A model generated the notes under the pieces. The model was given only the letters and a program-made list of their open reading frames with translations. It was not told the DNA's origin and made no database searches. This document shows, piece after piece, positions 42,272 through 50,599 of a stretch of 64,000 nt of DNA (its first letter is position 1; each line of letters begins with the position of its first letter). The DNA is taken from the NCBI RefSeq assembly GCF_035943795.1, contig NZ_DASZBY010000116.1, positions 38,241 to 102,240 of the forward strand. The letters run 5' to 3'. The DNA is from Aliidongia sp035943795 (GTDB lineage Bacteria > Pseudomonadota > Alphaproteobacteria > ATCC43930 > CGMCC-115725). Both the position numbers and the translations under genes were made by a program.

Positions 42272-43543
42272 TCAATGGCCGAAGAAGGCGAGGGCGTCGC
42301 GCAATTCCGGTGAGGTGAGCGCCGCCGTCGTCAGGCTTTGTCCCGTCCGGACCGCGTCCCAGGCCTGGTGCAGGCTGCGCACGCCGGCGGCCGCTCCGCC
42401 CGGATGGGCCAGGATGCCGCCGCCGGCCATGAACAGCAGGTCGGCGCTCGGCACCGTCTCCAGGGTGATCGGCAGGGTGCCGGCCCATTGCCCTGACGAG
42501 AAAGCCGGCATGACCCGGTCGTCGAGATCGTTCGGATCCGCAAGCGGGGTCAGGCAATCGCGCGCCGACGTTCGGACCTCGTCGTCGCTTTGCGAGAATT
42601 TGCCCTGCAGCCCGTGGACATGCATGTGGTCGACGCCGGCCAGGCGCCACAGCAGCTGGTAGGGCTGGAAATCCATGCCGAGCGCCGGCGCGCGCGAGAA
42701 CATGCCGAAGCCGTTGCGATGGCCGTGGACGGCCAGGCCGGTCTCGCGCCGGATCGCCTGGACCGACGAAAATCCGCACCAGTTGAGGCTCATCATGACG
42801 CAGCTGCCGCCCTCGCGGGCGACCAGCTCGGCATGGCGCCGCATCGCCTCGTGCTCGTCGCTGATGTTGAAGGCGACCATGACCGCCTTGCCGGTCCGGT
42901 CGCGCCAGCGCCGCACCCGGTCCATCACCGCCCGGATCCGCTCGCCGATCGGCGCATGGGCCGGGTCCGCGCAGACCTCGTCGTCCTTGATGAAATCGAT
43001 GCCGGCCGCGCACAGGTCGCCGACCAGGTCGCCGGTCGCCTCGGCCGAGAGGCCGACGTTCGGCTTGATGATCGTACCGATCAGCGGCCCTTCGGCAACG
43101 CCCGTCAGGGCCCGGGTGCCGGCCACGCCATGGCGCGGCCGCTCGAAGCGCGCACGGAATTCGGGCGACAGGCGAATGTGCTCGAGGCGCACCCCCGTCG
43201 TTTCGCCCAGGTCGTACAGGTTGCCGGCCACGGTCGCGGCCAGGGTCGGCAGGTTGGTGCCGATGTTGGCGGTCGGGAACGACACGGTCACGCGCGCCCG
43301 GTGCCAGACGCCGTCCGTGCGCTTTCGATCGAGCAAGGCGTTGGGCAGGCTGGGCGTTGCGGCCGGCTCCAGCGTCTCGATCCGCTCGACGGTGGCGCGG
43401 CTGCGGGCGCGCAGGTCGTCGGTCTCGCCCGCCACGCGCACGAAGGTGCCGCTGCTCTGTTCGCCGGCCAGCACCTCGGCCACCTTGGCCGGGTCCAGCG
43501 GCGTTTCGATCAGGTAGGTCGCTTCCAGACGGTCCGCCATCAT
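42272..43543 (-). CDS. RuBisCO-like protein (form IV), probable sugar-acid phosphate decarboxylase/isomerase
   Basis: 423 aa. It keeps most RuBisCO active-site residues: GTIIKPNVGLS (Lys160, while the second Lys is Asn162), GIDFIKDDE (carbamylatable Lys186 with Asp188 and Glu189), VHGHRNG (His275, Arg276), DHMHVHGLQGKF (His308, loop-6 Lys315) and the phosphate loop MAGGGILAHPGG. Retention of loop-6 Lys and the carbamate Lys argues for enolase-type chemistry on a phosphorylated substrate. The start is the first of two ATGs, two bases after the VOC stop. The kinase neighbour and TRAP importer indicate a sugar-acid substrate. Confidence 0.88.
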   Translation of the reverse strand: MMADRLEATYLIETPLDPAKVAEVLAGEQSSGTFVRVAGETDDLRARSRATVERIETLEPAATPSLPNALLDRKRTDGVWHRARVTVSFPTANIGTNLPTLAATVAGNLYDLGETTGVRLEHIRLSPEFRARFERPRHGVAGTRALTGVAEGPLIGTIIKPNVGLSAEATGDLVGDLCAAGIDFIKDDEVCADPAHAPIGERIRAVMDRVRRWRDRTGKAVMVAFNISDEHEAMRRHAELVAREGGSCVMMSLNWCGFSSVQAIRRETGLAVHGHRNGFGMFSRAPALGMDFQPYQLLWRLAGVDHMHVHGLQGKFSQSDDEVRTSARDCLTPLADPNDLDDRVMPAFSSGQWAGTLPITLETVPSADLLFMAGGGILAHPGGAAAGVRSLHQAWDAVRTGQSLTTAALTSPELRDALAFFGH

Positions 43544-43545
43544 GG

Positions 43546-44097
43546 TCAGAGCGTGGCCAGGTCGGGGAAGGGACGGACCGGGTCGCGCCCGTCCCAGCCC
43601 TCGGCGGCGGCACGGATCAGGTCGAACAGTTTGCCCTTGGGGCCGGCGACCTCCGACAGTTCGATGACCGTGCCCGGATGCACGCCCGGATGGTCGCCCT
43701 GGTCGAAATAGGCGAAGCGGCCCTTCTCGCCGACCTCGCCGCTCATGACCGGCCTGAAGCCCTGCCGTTCGAGCCTGGCCAGATCGTCGTCGTAGGACTG
43801 GGTCCAATAGGCGACATGCTGCAGGCCCATATTCCCGCGGTCCATGAATTCGCGGTACATCGACGGCGCGCCGTTGCGGGTCTGGATCAGTTCCATCTGC
43901 AGCGGACCCGAATTGGCGAGCGCCACCGAGTTGTGCACCTCGTAGCTCTCGCCGCGGAACCGGTAGTTCCGGATCGGCACGCGCTCGTTATAGAACCAGG
44001 GGCCGATGCCCAGCACCTCGCTCCAATAGGCCATGGCGGCCTCGATGTCCGGCACGACGAAGCCGGCCTGGCGGATCTGGCCGAAAAAGCGACTCAT
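43546..44097 (-). CDS. VOC (glyoxalase/bleomycin-resistance superfamily) protein
   Basis: 183 aa with two beta-alpha-beta-beta-beta modules: IRQAGFVVPDIEAAMAYWSE and GNMGLQHVAYWTQSYDDDLA. Likely metal ligands are Glu in MELIQ, His in LQHVAYW and Glu in VIELSE. The usual first His is Gln in IRQAGFV. Members include isomerases, epimerases, dioxygenases and lyases. Its place between TRAP and RuBisCO-like genes suggests an isomerisation or epimerisation of the same sugar-acid intermediate. The start follows CGGAG. Confidence 0.82.
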   Translation of the reverse strand: MSRFFGQIRQAGFVVPDIEAAMAYWSEVLGIGPWFYNERVPIRNYRFRGESYEVHNSVALANSGPLQMELIQTRNGAPSMYREFMDRGNMGLQHVAYWTQSYDDDLARLERQGFRPVMSGEVGEKGRFAYFDQGDHPGVHPGTVIELSEVAGPKGKLFDLIRAAAEGWDGRDPVRPFPDLATL

Positions 44098-44117
44098 GAG
44101 CGTACTCCGGAAACGGA

Positions 44118-45989
44118 TCAGGAAGGGAGGAAGCCGGTCGACAGCCAGGGCACGGCCGCGACGATGACGAGGCCTGCGAGCAATGCCGCGACATAGGCCC
44201 AGATATGCTTGATGCCTTCGTCGGGACTGATCTTGCTGATCGCGCAGGCGCCGTAATAGCCGACGCCGAACGGCGGCGAGAACAGGCCGATGCCCATCGC
44301 CAGGATCACGACCATGGCGTAATGCACCTCGTGGACCCCGGCTTGGCGCGCGATCGGGAACAGCAGCGGTCCGAACAGGACGATGGCCGGAATGCCTTCG
44401 AGCACGCTGCCCAGCACGACGAAGACGAGGATGGAGATGGCGAGGAAGCCGTAGGCCCCACCGGGGATGCCGGCCATCAGATGGGCCAGGTCGCGCGAGA
44501 AGCCCGACTGGGTCAGGCCCCAGGCCATCGCCGTGGCGCAGCCGATGATGAAGATGATGGCGCCCGACAGCGATGCGGTCTCGACCAGCATGGGCACCAG
44601 CCGCCGCCACGGAAACTGGCGGTAGACCAGCAGGCCGACCAGCGCCGAATAGACGATGCCGATGGTCGACACCTCGGTCGCCGTCGCCACGCCTTCGACG
44701 ACTGCCGCGCGGATAACAAACGGCAGCAGCAGCGCCGGCAATGCCACGACCAGCAGCCGCGCGATCTCCGACCGGCTGTGGCGCTTGACGTGGCTCAGGT
44801 CCTCGCGGCGATAGCGCCACCAGACGACGCTGCACAGGGCGATGCCCAGCACGAGGCTCGGCAGCAGGCCGCCGGTGAACAGCGCCGTGATCGAGACCCC
44901 GGTGACGGAACCGATGGTGATCAGCACGATGCTGGGCGGGATCGTCTCGGTCTGCGCGCCGGACGTGGCCAGCAACGCCACCAAGTCGCCGGGCTTGGCG
45001 CCACGCTTCACCATCTCGGGAAACAGCATCGGCGCGATCGCTGCCATGTCGGCGACCTTGGAGCCGGAGATGCCCGAGATCAGGTACATGGCGCCCAGCA
45101 GCACATAGGACAGGCCGCCGCGCACATGGCCCAAGAGGCTCGCCAGGAACTGGATCATGGCCTTGGCCATGCCGGTCATCTCGATGAGCAGGCCCAGAAA
45201 CACGAACAGCGGCACGGCCAGCAGGATCAGGTGCGACATGCCTTCGTCGACCCGCCCGACCATGACCAGCATCGGTGTCTGGGTGGTGAGCGCCAGATAG
45301 CCGAAGGTGGCGAGCGCGAAGGAAAAGGCGATCGGCACGCCGGCGAACACGGTGGCGCCGACCCCGACCACGAAGAAGATGACCAGGTTGGCCTTGCCGA
45401 GCGGCGCCAGCACCGGCCCGGCCAGCCAGAAGGCGGCGACGATGGCGGCGGTGACGCCGAGCGCTACCAGCCGGTCGCCCAGGGTGCCGACCCGGACCAG
45501 CCGAAGGGCAGCGGCGAGGATCATCAGGCCGATGCCCACCGGCAGGGCCACCGCGCGCCAGGCACTGCTGATCTCGAGCGCCGGGGTCACGATGTCGGCC
45601 TCTTCGCTGGCATAGTCCCAGGCCGGCCTCACGATCAGCACCAGGAAGGCCAGCGAGGCCGCGATCGCGAACGTATCGAGCAACACCCGCGAGCGGAGCC
45701 CGAAGCGGCTGACCAGTGCGGTCATGCGCATATGCTCGCCGCGGCGAAGCGCGATGACCGCGCCCAGCATCGACAGCCACAGGAACAGGATCGACGCCAG
45801 CTCGTCCGACCAGACCAGCGGGTGCTGGAACCCGTAGCGGGCGACGACGCCGGAAAACAGCACCAGGATTTCCGTCAGCACCAGCAGGGCCGCCGCCGCC
45901 TCGACCGTGACGGCGAGCGCGGACTCGACCCGTCCGGCCGCCGCCGCGAGACCGCGGAGACGGGCTGGCGTCCGACCCTGTCGGGACAT
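44118..45989 (-). CDS. TRAP transporter fused small/large permease (DctQM)
   Basis: 623 aa. The N-terminal 150 residues carry four membrane segments of DctQ type with the signature WSDELASILFLWLSMLGAVI. The rest is a DctM-type 12-segment unit with GSKVADMAAIAPMLFPEM and ATEVSTIGIVYSALVG. Fusion removes the usual second gene. The start is set at MSRQGRT, 21 bp after the DctP stop; a start 20 codons earlier would overlap dctP. It couples substrate uptake to a sodium or proton gradient. Confidence 0.88.
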   Translation of the reverse strand: MSRQGRTPARLRGLAAAAGRVESALAVTVEAAAALLVLTEILVLFSGVVARYGFQHPLVWSDELASILFLWLSMLGAVIALRRGEHMRMTALVSRFGLRSRVLLDTFAIAASLAFLVLIVRPAWDYASEEADIVTPALEISSAWRAVALPVGIGLMILAAALRLVRVGTLGDRLVALGVTAAIVAAFWLAGPVLAPLGKANLVIFFVVGVGATVFAGVPIAFSFALATFGYLALTTQTPMLVMVGRVDEGMSHLILLAVPLFVFLGLLIEMTGMAKAMIQFLASLLGHVRGGLSYVLLGAMYLISGISGSKVADMAAIAPMLFPEMVKRGAKPGDLVALLATSGAQTETIPPSIVLITIGSVTGVSITALFTGGLLPSLVLGIALCSVVWWRYRREDLSHVKRHSRSEIARLLVVALPALLLPFVIRAAVVEGVATATEVSTIGIVYSALVGLLVYRQFPWRRLVPMLVETASLSGAIIFIIGCATAMAWGLTQSGFSRDLAHLMAGIPGGAYGFLAISILVFVVLGSVLEGIPAIVLFGPLLFPIARQAGVHEVHYAMVVILAMGIGLFSPPFGVGYYGACAISKISPDEGIKHIWAYVAALLAGLVIVAAVPWLSTGFLPS

Positions 45990-46009
45990 GGCGGTCACAA
46001 CGGCCACCG

Positions 46010-47020
46010 CTAGGCCAGCTTGCCCACGGACTGCTCCAGTAGGCCCCAAGCCTCGTCGCCGAAGCGGCCCTTCCAGTCGGCATAGAAGCCCGAATCGCGC
46101 AGGGCAGCGCGGAAACTGTCGGCCGCCGGCTTGTTGAAGGCCAGGCCCTTGGCCTGCAGGTCGGCCTGGACGGTTTCGTTCAGCTTGCGGATGTCGTCGC
46201 GCTGCTTCAGCCCGGCATCGTTGATCGCGCCGGCGACGATGGTCTTCAGGTCGTCCGGCAGCCGCTCCCAGGTACGGCCGTTCGCGATGAACCAGAAACC
46301 GTCCCAGATATGGTTGGTCAATGAACAGTATTTCTGCACTTCGTTGAGCTTCGCCACCTGGATGATCGGCAGCGGATTCTCCTGCGCGTCGACGATCTTG
46401 GTCTGCAGCGACGTATAGACTTCGCTGAACTGCAGGCTGACCGGCGAGGCCGACAGCGCCTTGAACATGGCGATGCTGAGCGGGCTGACCGGCACGCGGA
46501 TCTTCAGGCCGTTCATGTCATGGGCCGTTTCGATCGGCTGCTTGCTGCTGGTGGTCTGGCGGAAACCGTTGTCCCACATGCGCTCGAACGCGTGCAGGTG
46601 CATCTTGGCCATGGCGTCGCGGACATGGGCGCCCAACTTGCCGTCCATGGCGGCCCACACCTGATCGTAGTCGGCGAAGGCGAAGCCCACCGCATTGATC
46701 GCCGCGACCGGTACCAGCGTCGCCACGACCAGGGCCGACGGCGTGAAGAAATCGATGCCGCCGCTGCGCACCTGGGCCAGCATGTCGGTATCGCCACCCA
46801 ATTGGTTGTCCGGGAAGATCGTGATTTCGACCCGGCCCTTGGACTCCGCCTTGATCCGGTCGACCGCTTCCTGCGCACGGATGTTCAGCGGGTGGGTCAG
46901 CGGCAGGTTGTTGCCGTATTTGAGGGTGAATTCCGCGGCGCGCGCCACGCCGGGGGCCGCGAGCGCGAAGGGCGCAGCCGCGAGCGATTGCAAAACGGTA
47001 CGCCGGGACAGAACGGCCAT
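46010..47020 (-). CDS. TRAP transporter substrate-binding protein DctP, Tat signal
   Basis: 336 aa with LSRRTVLQSLAAAPFALAAP and an ARAAEF cleavage region, then FTLKYGNNLPLTHPLNIRAQ and the ligand region GLKIRVPVSPLSIAMFKALS with the conserved Arg that salt-bridges carboxylates. The start at MAVLSRR follows GGAGGGAAGCG; 23 further codons upstream lie in the operator region. It is the first gene of the RuBisCO-like operon, so a carboxylated sugar is the expected ligand. Confidence 0.9.
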   Translation of the reverse strand: MAVLSRRTVLQSLAAAPFALAAPGVARAAEFTLKYGNNLPLTHPLNIRAQEAVDRIKAESKGRVEITIFPDNQLGGDTDMLAQVRSGGIDFFTPSALVVATLVPVAAINAVGFAFADYDQVWAAMDGKLGAHVRDAMAKMHLHAFERMWDNGFRQTTSSKQPIETAHDMNGLKIRVPVSPLSIAMFKALSASPVSLQFSEVYTSLQTKIVDAQENPLPIIQVAKLNEVQKYCSLTNHIWDGFWFIANGRTWERLPDDLKTIVAGAINDAGLKQRDDIRKLNETVQADLQAKGLAFNKPAADSFRAALRDSGFYADWKGRFGDEAWGLLEQSVGKLA

Positions 47021-47090
47021 TGACGCTTCCCTCCAAATGACTTTATCGATGATGCAATTTGATGCGCCATCACTCCGGATTTTGAGCAAA

Positions 47091-47118
47091 AATATTGACG
47101 ATCGACGGGATGTGTCAA
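47091..47118 (-). promoter_or_regulatory. Predicted sigma70 promoter of the TRAP/RuBisCO-like operon
   Basis: On the minus strand a perfect TTGACA (47118-47113) is followed after 16 bp by AATATT (47096-47091), giving a leader of about 64 nt before dctP. The -35 overlaps the edge of the LacI-type palindrome. Confidence 0.55.
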
Positions 47119-47137
47119 ACCATCATAATGATGGTTT
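47117..47137. promoter_or_regulatory. LacI-type operator, perfect 21-nt palindrome
   Basis: AAACCATCAT, one central A, then ATGATGGTTT. The dyad is perfect and touches the -35 of the TRAP promoter. It lies 32 bp upstream of the LacI-type gene, so one site could control both directions. Confidence 0.75.
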
Positions 47138-47168
47138 TTGATGTGAAATCGCGCCGGGAAATGAACCG

Positions 47169-48197
47169 ATGACCGGTCGGGCGCGGATCGGGGATGTCGC
47201 ACGCCGGGCCGCCGTGTCGGGTGCCACGGTCGACCGCGTGCTGAACCGCCGTCCTGGCGTGCGCGAGGCGACGGTGCAACGCGTGTGGGCCGCCGCGCGG
47301 GAGCTGGGCTACCTGTCGGAAGCCGATCTCTTCGCCAGCCTCGCCCCGTCGCCGATGCGTCTCGAGTTCCTGCTACCGGCCGGCACGAACCGCTATCTGC
47401 GCATGCTGGGCGAATACATCCGGAATGCCGAGGAAGTGCTGTCGCCGTTCAACGTGCGCTGCCGCTGCCACTTCATCGACAGTTTCGACCCGCAGGTTCT
47501 GGCCGAAAGCCTGCTGCGTTATGGCAAGGGCGCCGACGGGATCGCATTCATGGCGTTGGAACATCCCGTGGTGCGCGAGGCCGTCAATGCGCTGGCCGCG
47601 CGCGGGGTGCATGTCGTGACCTTGATCTCGGACCTGTCGAATTCCCGGCGGGCGGCCTATGTCGGCATGGACAATCGGGCGGCGGGCCGGACCGCCGGCT
47701 ACCTGGTTGGGCGCCTGCTGGGGCCGCGCGGCGGCCAGGTCGCGATGATCGCCGGCAGCCTCAGCTATCGCGGGCACGAGGAACGCGAGATGGGCTTCCT
47801 GCACGTGATGCGCGAGATGTTCCCGTCGCTGGGCGTGGTGGGCCTGCGCGAAGGGCACGACGATGCCAACAACAATTACCGCCAAGCCCGCAGCCTGCTG
47901 GCGCAGCATGGCGACCTGGTAGGGCTCTACAACATCGGCGGCGGGTCCGGCGGTATCGGCCGGGCACTCAAGGAAACCGGGCGGGACCGCCAGGCGGTGT
48001 TCGTCGGGCATGGCCTGACGCCGGACACCCGAAGCCTGTTGATCGACGGCACGCTCGACGCCGTGATCACCCAGGATCCGCCGTCGATGGTGTCGAACTG
48101 CATCCGGATCTTCACCAACCTGCGCGATCAGCGCGAGCCGATGGCTGGCGTCGAGCCGATCCGGATCAGCATCATCTTCCGCGAGAACCTGCCCTGA
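47169..48197 (+). CDS. LacI-family transcriptional regulator
   Basis: 342 aa with the N-terminal LacI helix-turn-helix IGDVARRAAVSGATVDRVLN and a sugar-binding periplasmic-type domain (TLISDLSNSRRAAYVGMDNR, then HDDANNNYRQARSLL). It is divergent from the TRAP/RuBisCO-like operon. The effector is probably the imported sugar acid or a phosphorylated intermediate. Confidence 0.9.
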   Translation: MTGRARIGDVARRAAVSGATVDRVLNRRPGVREATVQRVWAAARELGYLSEADLFASLAPSPMRLEFLLPAGTNRYLRMLGEYIRNAEEVLSPFNVRCRCHFIDSFDPQVLAESLLRYGKGADGIAFMALEHPVVREAVNALAARGVHVVTLISDLSNSRRAAYVGMDNRAAGRTAGYLVGRLLGPRGGQVAMIAGSLSYRGHEEREMGFLHVMREMFPSLGVVGLREGHDDANNNYRQARSLLAQHGDLVGLYNIGGGSGGIGRALKETGRDRQAVFVGHGLTPDTRSLLIDGTLDAVITQDPPSMVSNCIRIFTNLRDQREPMAGVEPIRISIIFRENLP

Positions 48198-48208
48198 CGG
48201 GCTCTGCG

Positions 48209-48640
48209 TCAAGCCGCCTGTCTGGGACGCAGCAGGATCGCCTGCAGGGAATAGTTGCCCGGACCGAACGTCGCGATCAGGCCCAAGCCGCCCATCAGGC
48301 CCAGGTTCTTCAGGAAATTCACCGTCTGCGACACGACCGTGGCATCGGTCGCCGCCCAGAACTGATGGAACATCAAGGTGGCCGCGAAGGTGAAGGCGAT
48401 CAGGATGCTCGCCGCCGGCCGGGCCAGCAGGCCCAGCAGCACCGCCGTGCCGCAGCCGAGTTCGATCGACAGGGCGCCGGCCGCCAGCACCTTGCCCAAC
48501 ATGCCACCCCCGCCCGGCAGGCGCGACGCGGTCACGCTGAACGCCAGGATCTTGCCGATGCCGCTGTAATAGAACAGCGGGGTGAACAGGATGCGGGCCG
48601 CGAGCAGCGCGACGTTCTTGAAGGGATCATTCTCGGACAT
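48209..48640 (-). CDS. DoxX family membrane protein
   Basis: 143 aa with four membrane segments and DoxX-type motifs (ILFTPLFYYSGIGKILAF, LSIELGCGTAVLLGLLARPA, LMFHQFWA). It is the last gene of the hydroxyquinol operon, 17 bp after the dioxygenase. DoxX proteins often accompany aromatic or redox pathways; their function is poorly defined. Confidence 0.82.
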   Translation of the reverse strand: MSENDPFKNVALLAARILFTPLFYYSGIGKILAFSVTASRLPGGGGMLGKVLAAGALSIELGCGTAVLLGLLARPAASILIAFTFAATLMFHQFWAATDATVVSQTVNFLKNLGLMGGLGLIATFGPGNYSLQAILLRPRQAA

Positions 48641-48657
48641 GCGGCATCTCCTCGAGC

Positions 48658-49512
48658 TTATTTTCCGGAAGGCTTCAGGCCGAAATCGTATGTGAGGAAG
48701 CGGAACGGCCCGGTCATCCGGCCGTCGCCCGAATCGTGCCGGGTGAAATCGGCGATCAGCGAATTCTTCACGCCGAATACCGCATCGGAATCCAGGTACG
48801 GGCTGTCGGCCGCGAAGACATGGGTCACCAGCGTCTGGTAGCCCTCGGCCGCAATCATGAAATGGATGTGGGCCGGACGATTGGGATGGCGCGCGGTCGC
48901 CTGCAGCATGTCGCCGACCGGCCCGTCGTCGGGGATCGGGTAGAACGAGGGCATGACGGATTTGAAGGAAAACTTGCCGTCCGCGCCGGTATGGAAACGG
49001 GCGCGCAGCAGAGCGGTCTCCAGTTCCGGGCGCTGCACGTCGTAATACCCGTCCCGGTCGGCCTGCCAGACGTCGACGATCGCACCGGCCAGCGGCCGGC
49101 CGTCGGCGCCGCTGACCGACCCGTCGACCAACAGCGGTTCACCCGGCAGGCTGCCGGCGATGTCGGCGCCTAGCGGAAATTCCGGTGGTCCGGCGACGTA
49201 GAACGGGCCGAGCACGGTCGTCTCGGTGGCGCCGTCGGGCATGCGATGGTTGATGGCATCGACCAGCATGGATAGGCCGAGCGTGTCCGACAGCAGGATG
49301 AATTCCTGCCGCTTGTCGGTGCACATCCGGCCGGTGCGGGTCAGGTAGTCGATGGCGTATTGCCATTCCTCGAACGTCAGTTCGACGTCGCGGGCGAAAT
49401 CGTGCAGATGCCGCACCAGGCTCTGCATGATTTGTTTCAGGCGCGGATCGGGCGTGGCCGTGAAACGGTCGAGCACGGCCGCGGTGATGTTCGTCTCGTC
49501 GAAGTCACGCAC
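48658..49512 (-). CDS. Hydroxyquinol 1,2-dioxygenase (intradiol ring cleavage)
   Basis: 284 aa with the N-terminal helical domain of catechol/hydroxyquinol dioxygenases and Fe(III) ligands visible in WQADRDGYYDVQ (Tyr), SFYPIPDDGP (Tyr) and RPAHIHFMI (two His). It cleaves benzene-1,2,4-triol to maleylacetate. The start is a GTG overlapping the end of the maleylacetate reductase gene by 8 bp, matching the family-typical N-terminus RDFDETNITAAVLDRF. Cluster partners make hydroxyquinol the likely substrate. Confidence 0.88.
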   Translation of the reverse strand: MRDFDETNITAAVLDRFTATPDPRLKQIMQSLVRHLHDFARDVELTFEEWQYAIDYLTRTGRMCTDKRQEFILLSDTLGLSMLVDAINHRMPDGATETTVLGPFYVAGPPEFPLGADIAGSLPGEPLLVDGSVSGADGRPLAGAIVDVWQADRDGYYDVQRPELETALLRARFHTGADGKFSFKSVMPSFYPIPDDGPVGDMLQATARHPNRPAHIHFMIAAEGYQTLVTHVFAADSPYLDSDAVFGVKNSLIADFTRHDSGDGRMTGPFRFLTYDFGLKPSGK

Positions 49513-50593
49513 GGGCGGGGTTCCTGTCGGCAAGGGGGCGCAGCGGTGCGCCGCGATGGGCATCGCCCAGCAGGGCGCGGATCGACGGCTCGGAGATCGG
49601 CCTGGGATTGGGATAGGGCACGGCCGCCGCGAATGCGGCGAGCCGGTCGAGGTCCGCCTCGCGCACGCCGAGCGCCGCCAGCGACGATGGCGCACCCAGC
49701 GCTATCGCCAGGTCGAGCAGGCCCTGGGCGGCGTCCGCCGTGCCGAGCGCGCGGGCGATCCGGGCCATCGCCTCCGGTGCCGCCCCGGCATTGAACCGGG
49801 CGGCATGGGGCAGGATGACCGTGTGGGTTTCGGCATGCGGCAGGTCGAGGGCGCCGCCCAAGGTATGGCACAGCTTGTGGTGCAGCCCCATGCTGGCCGC
49901 ATTCAGCACGGAGCCGCACAGCCACGCGCCATAGAGTGCGTCGCTGCGCGCTTCGCGGTCGTGGGGCGTCGTCGCCAGGCGAGGCAGGGCGCGGGCGAGC
50001 GCCCGGATGCCTTCCTCCGCCAGCAGCGAGACCACCGGGTTGCCGTCGAACGCATACAGCGCCTCGACCGCATGGGCGATCGCGTTCATGCCGGACACGG
50101 CGGTGAGCGGACCGGGCAGTGTCAGGGTCAGGTCGACGTCGTAGAGGATGACCTCCGGCAGCACTTTCGGGTCGCGCAGGGTCGTCTTCCTGCCGTCGAC
50201 GGTCTGGCCGAGGATCGAGGTCGCCTCGGAGCCGGCATAGGTCGTCGGGATGACGATCTGCGGCAGGTCCGTGCGCAGGGCCAAGGCCTTGCCGAGGCCG
50301 ACGGTCGACCCGCCGCCGAGCGAGACGATGCAATCGGCATCGATCCGGGAGACCAGCGCCAGGGCGTCCTCGGTGACCGCCACCGGCGTATGCATGGTGG
50401 CGCCGGCGTAATGGCCGGCCGCCAGCGTGCCCAACTGCTCGACCAGACGCAGCGCCGCCGCCTGTTGCTGCGGCGTCGACAGCACGAGGGCGCGCTGGCG
50501 GCCCAGCCGCCGGATCTCCTGCGGCAGTTCGGCGACCGTGCCGGACCCGAACAGCACCCGGACCGGCCAAGCCATGTAGGTGAACGGTGGCAT
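49505..50593 (-). CDS. Maleylacetate reductase (iron-type alcohol dehydrogenase family)
   Basis: 362 aa with GSGTVAELPQEIRRLGRQRA, the NAD-binding DCIVSLGGGSTVGLGKALAL, IPTTYAGSEATSILGQT and HHKLCHTLGGALDLPHAETH, the last a hallmark of maleylacetate reductases. It reduces maleylacetate to 3-oxoadipate with NAD(P)H, following the dioxygenase step. It starts 7 bp after the decarboxylase gene. Confidence 0.9.
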   Translation of the reverse strand: MPPFTYMAWPVRVLFGSGTVAELPQEIRRLGRQRALVLSTPQQQAAALRLVEQLGTLAAGHYAGATMHTPVAVTEDALALVSRIDADCIVSLGGGSTVGLGKALALRTDLPQIVIPTTYAGSEATSILGQTVDGRKTTLRDPKVLPEVILYDVDLTLTLPGPLTAVSGMNAIAHAVEALYAFDGNPVVSLLAEEGIRALARALPRLATTPHDREARSDALYGAWLCGSVLNAASMGLHHKLCHTLGGALDLPHAETHTVILPHAARFNAGAAPEAMARIARALGTADAAQGLLDLAIALGAPSSLAALGVREADLDRLAAFAAAVPYPNPRPISEPSIRALLGDAHRGAPLRPLADRNPARA

Positions 50594-50599
50594 GGCGGG

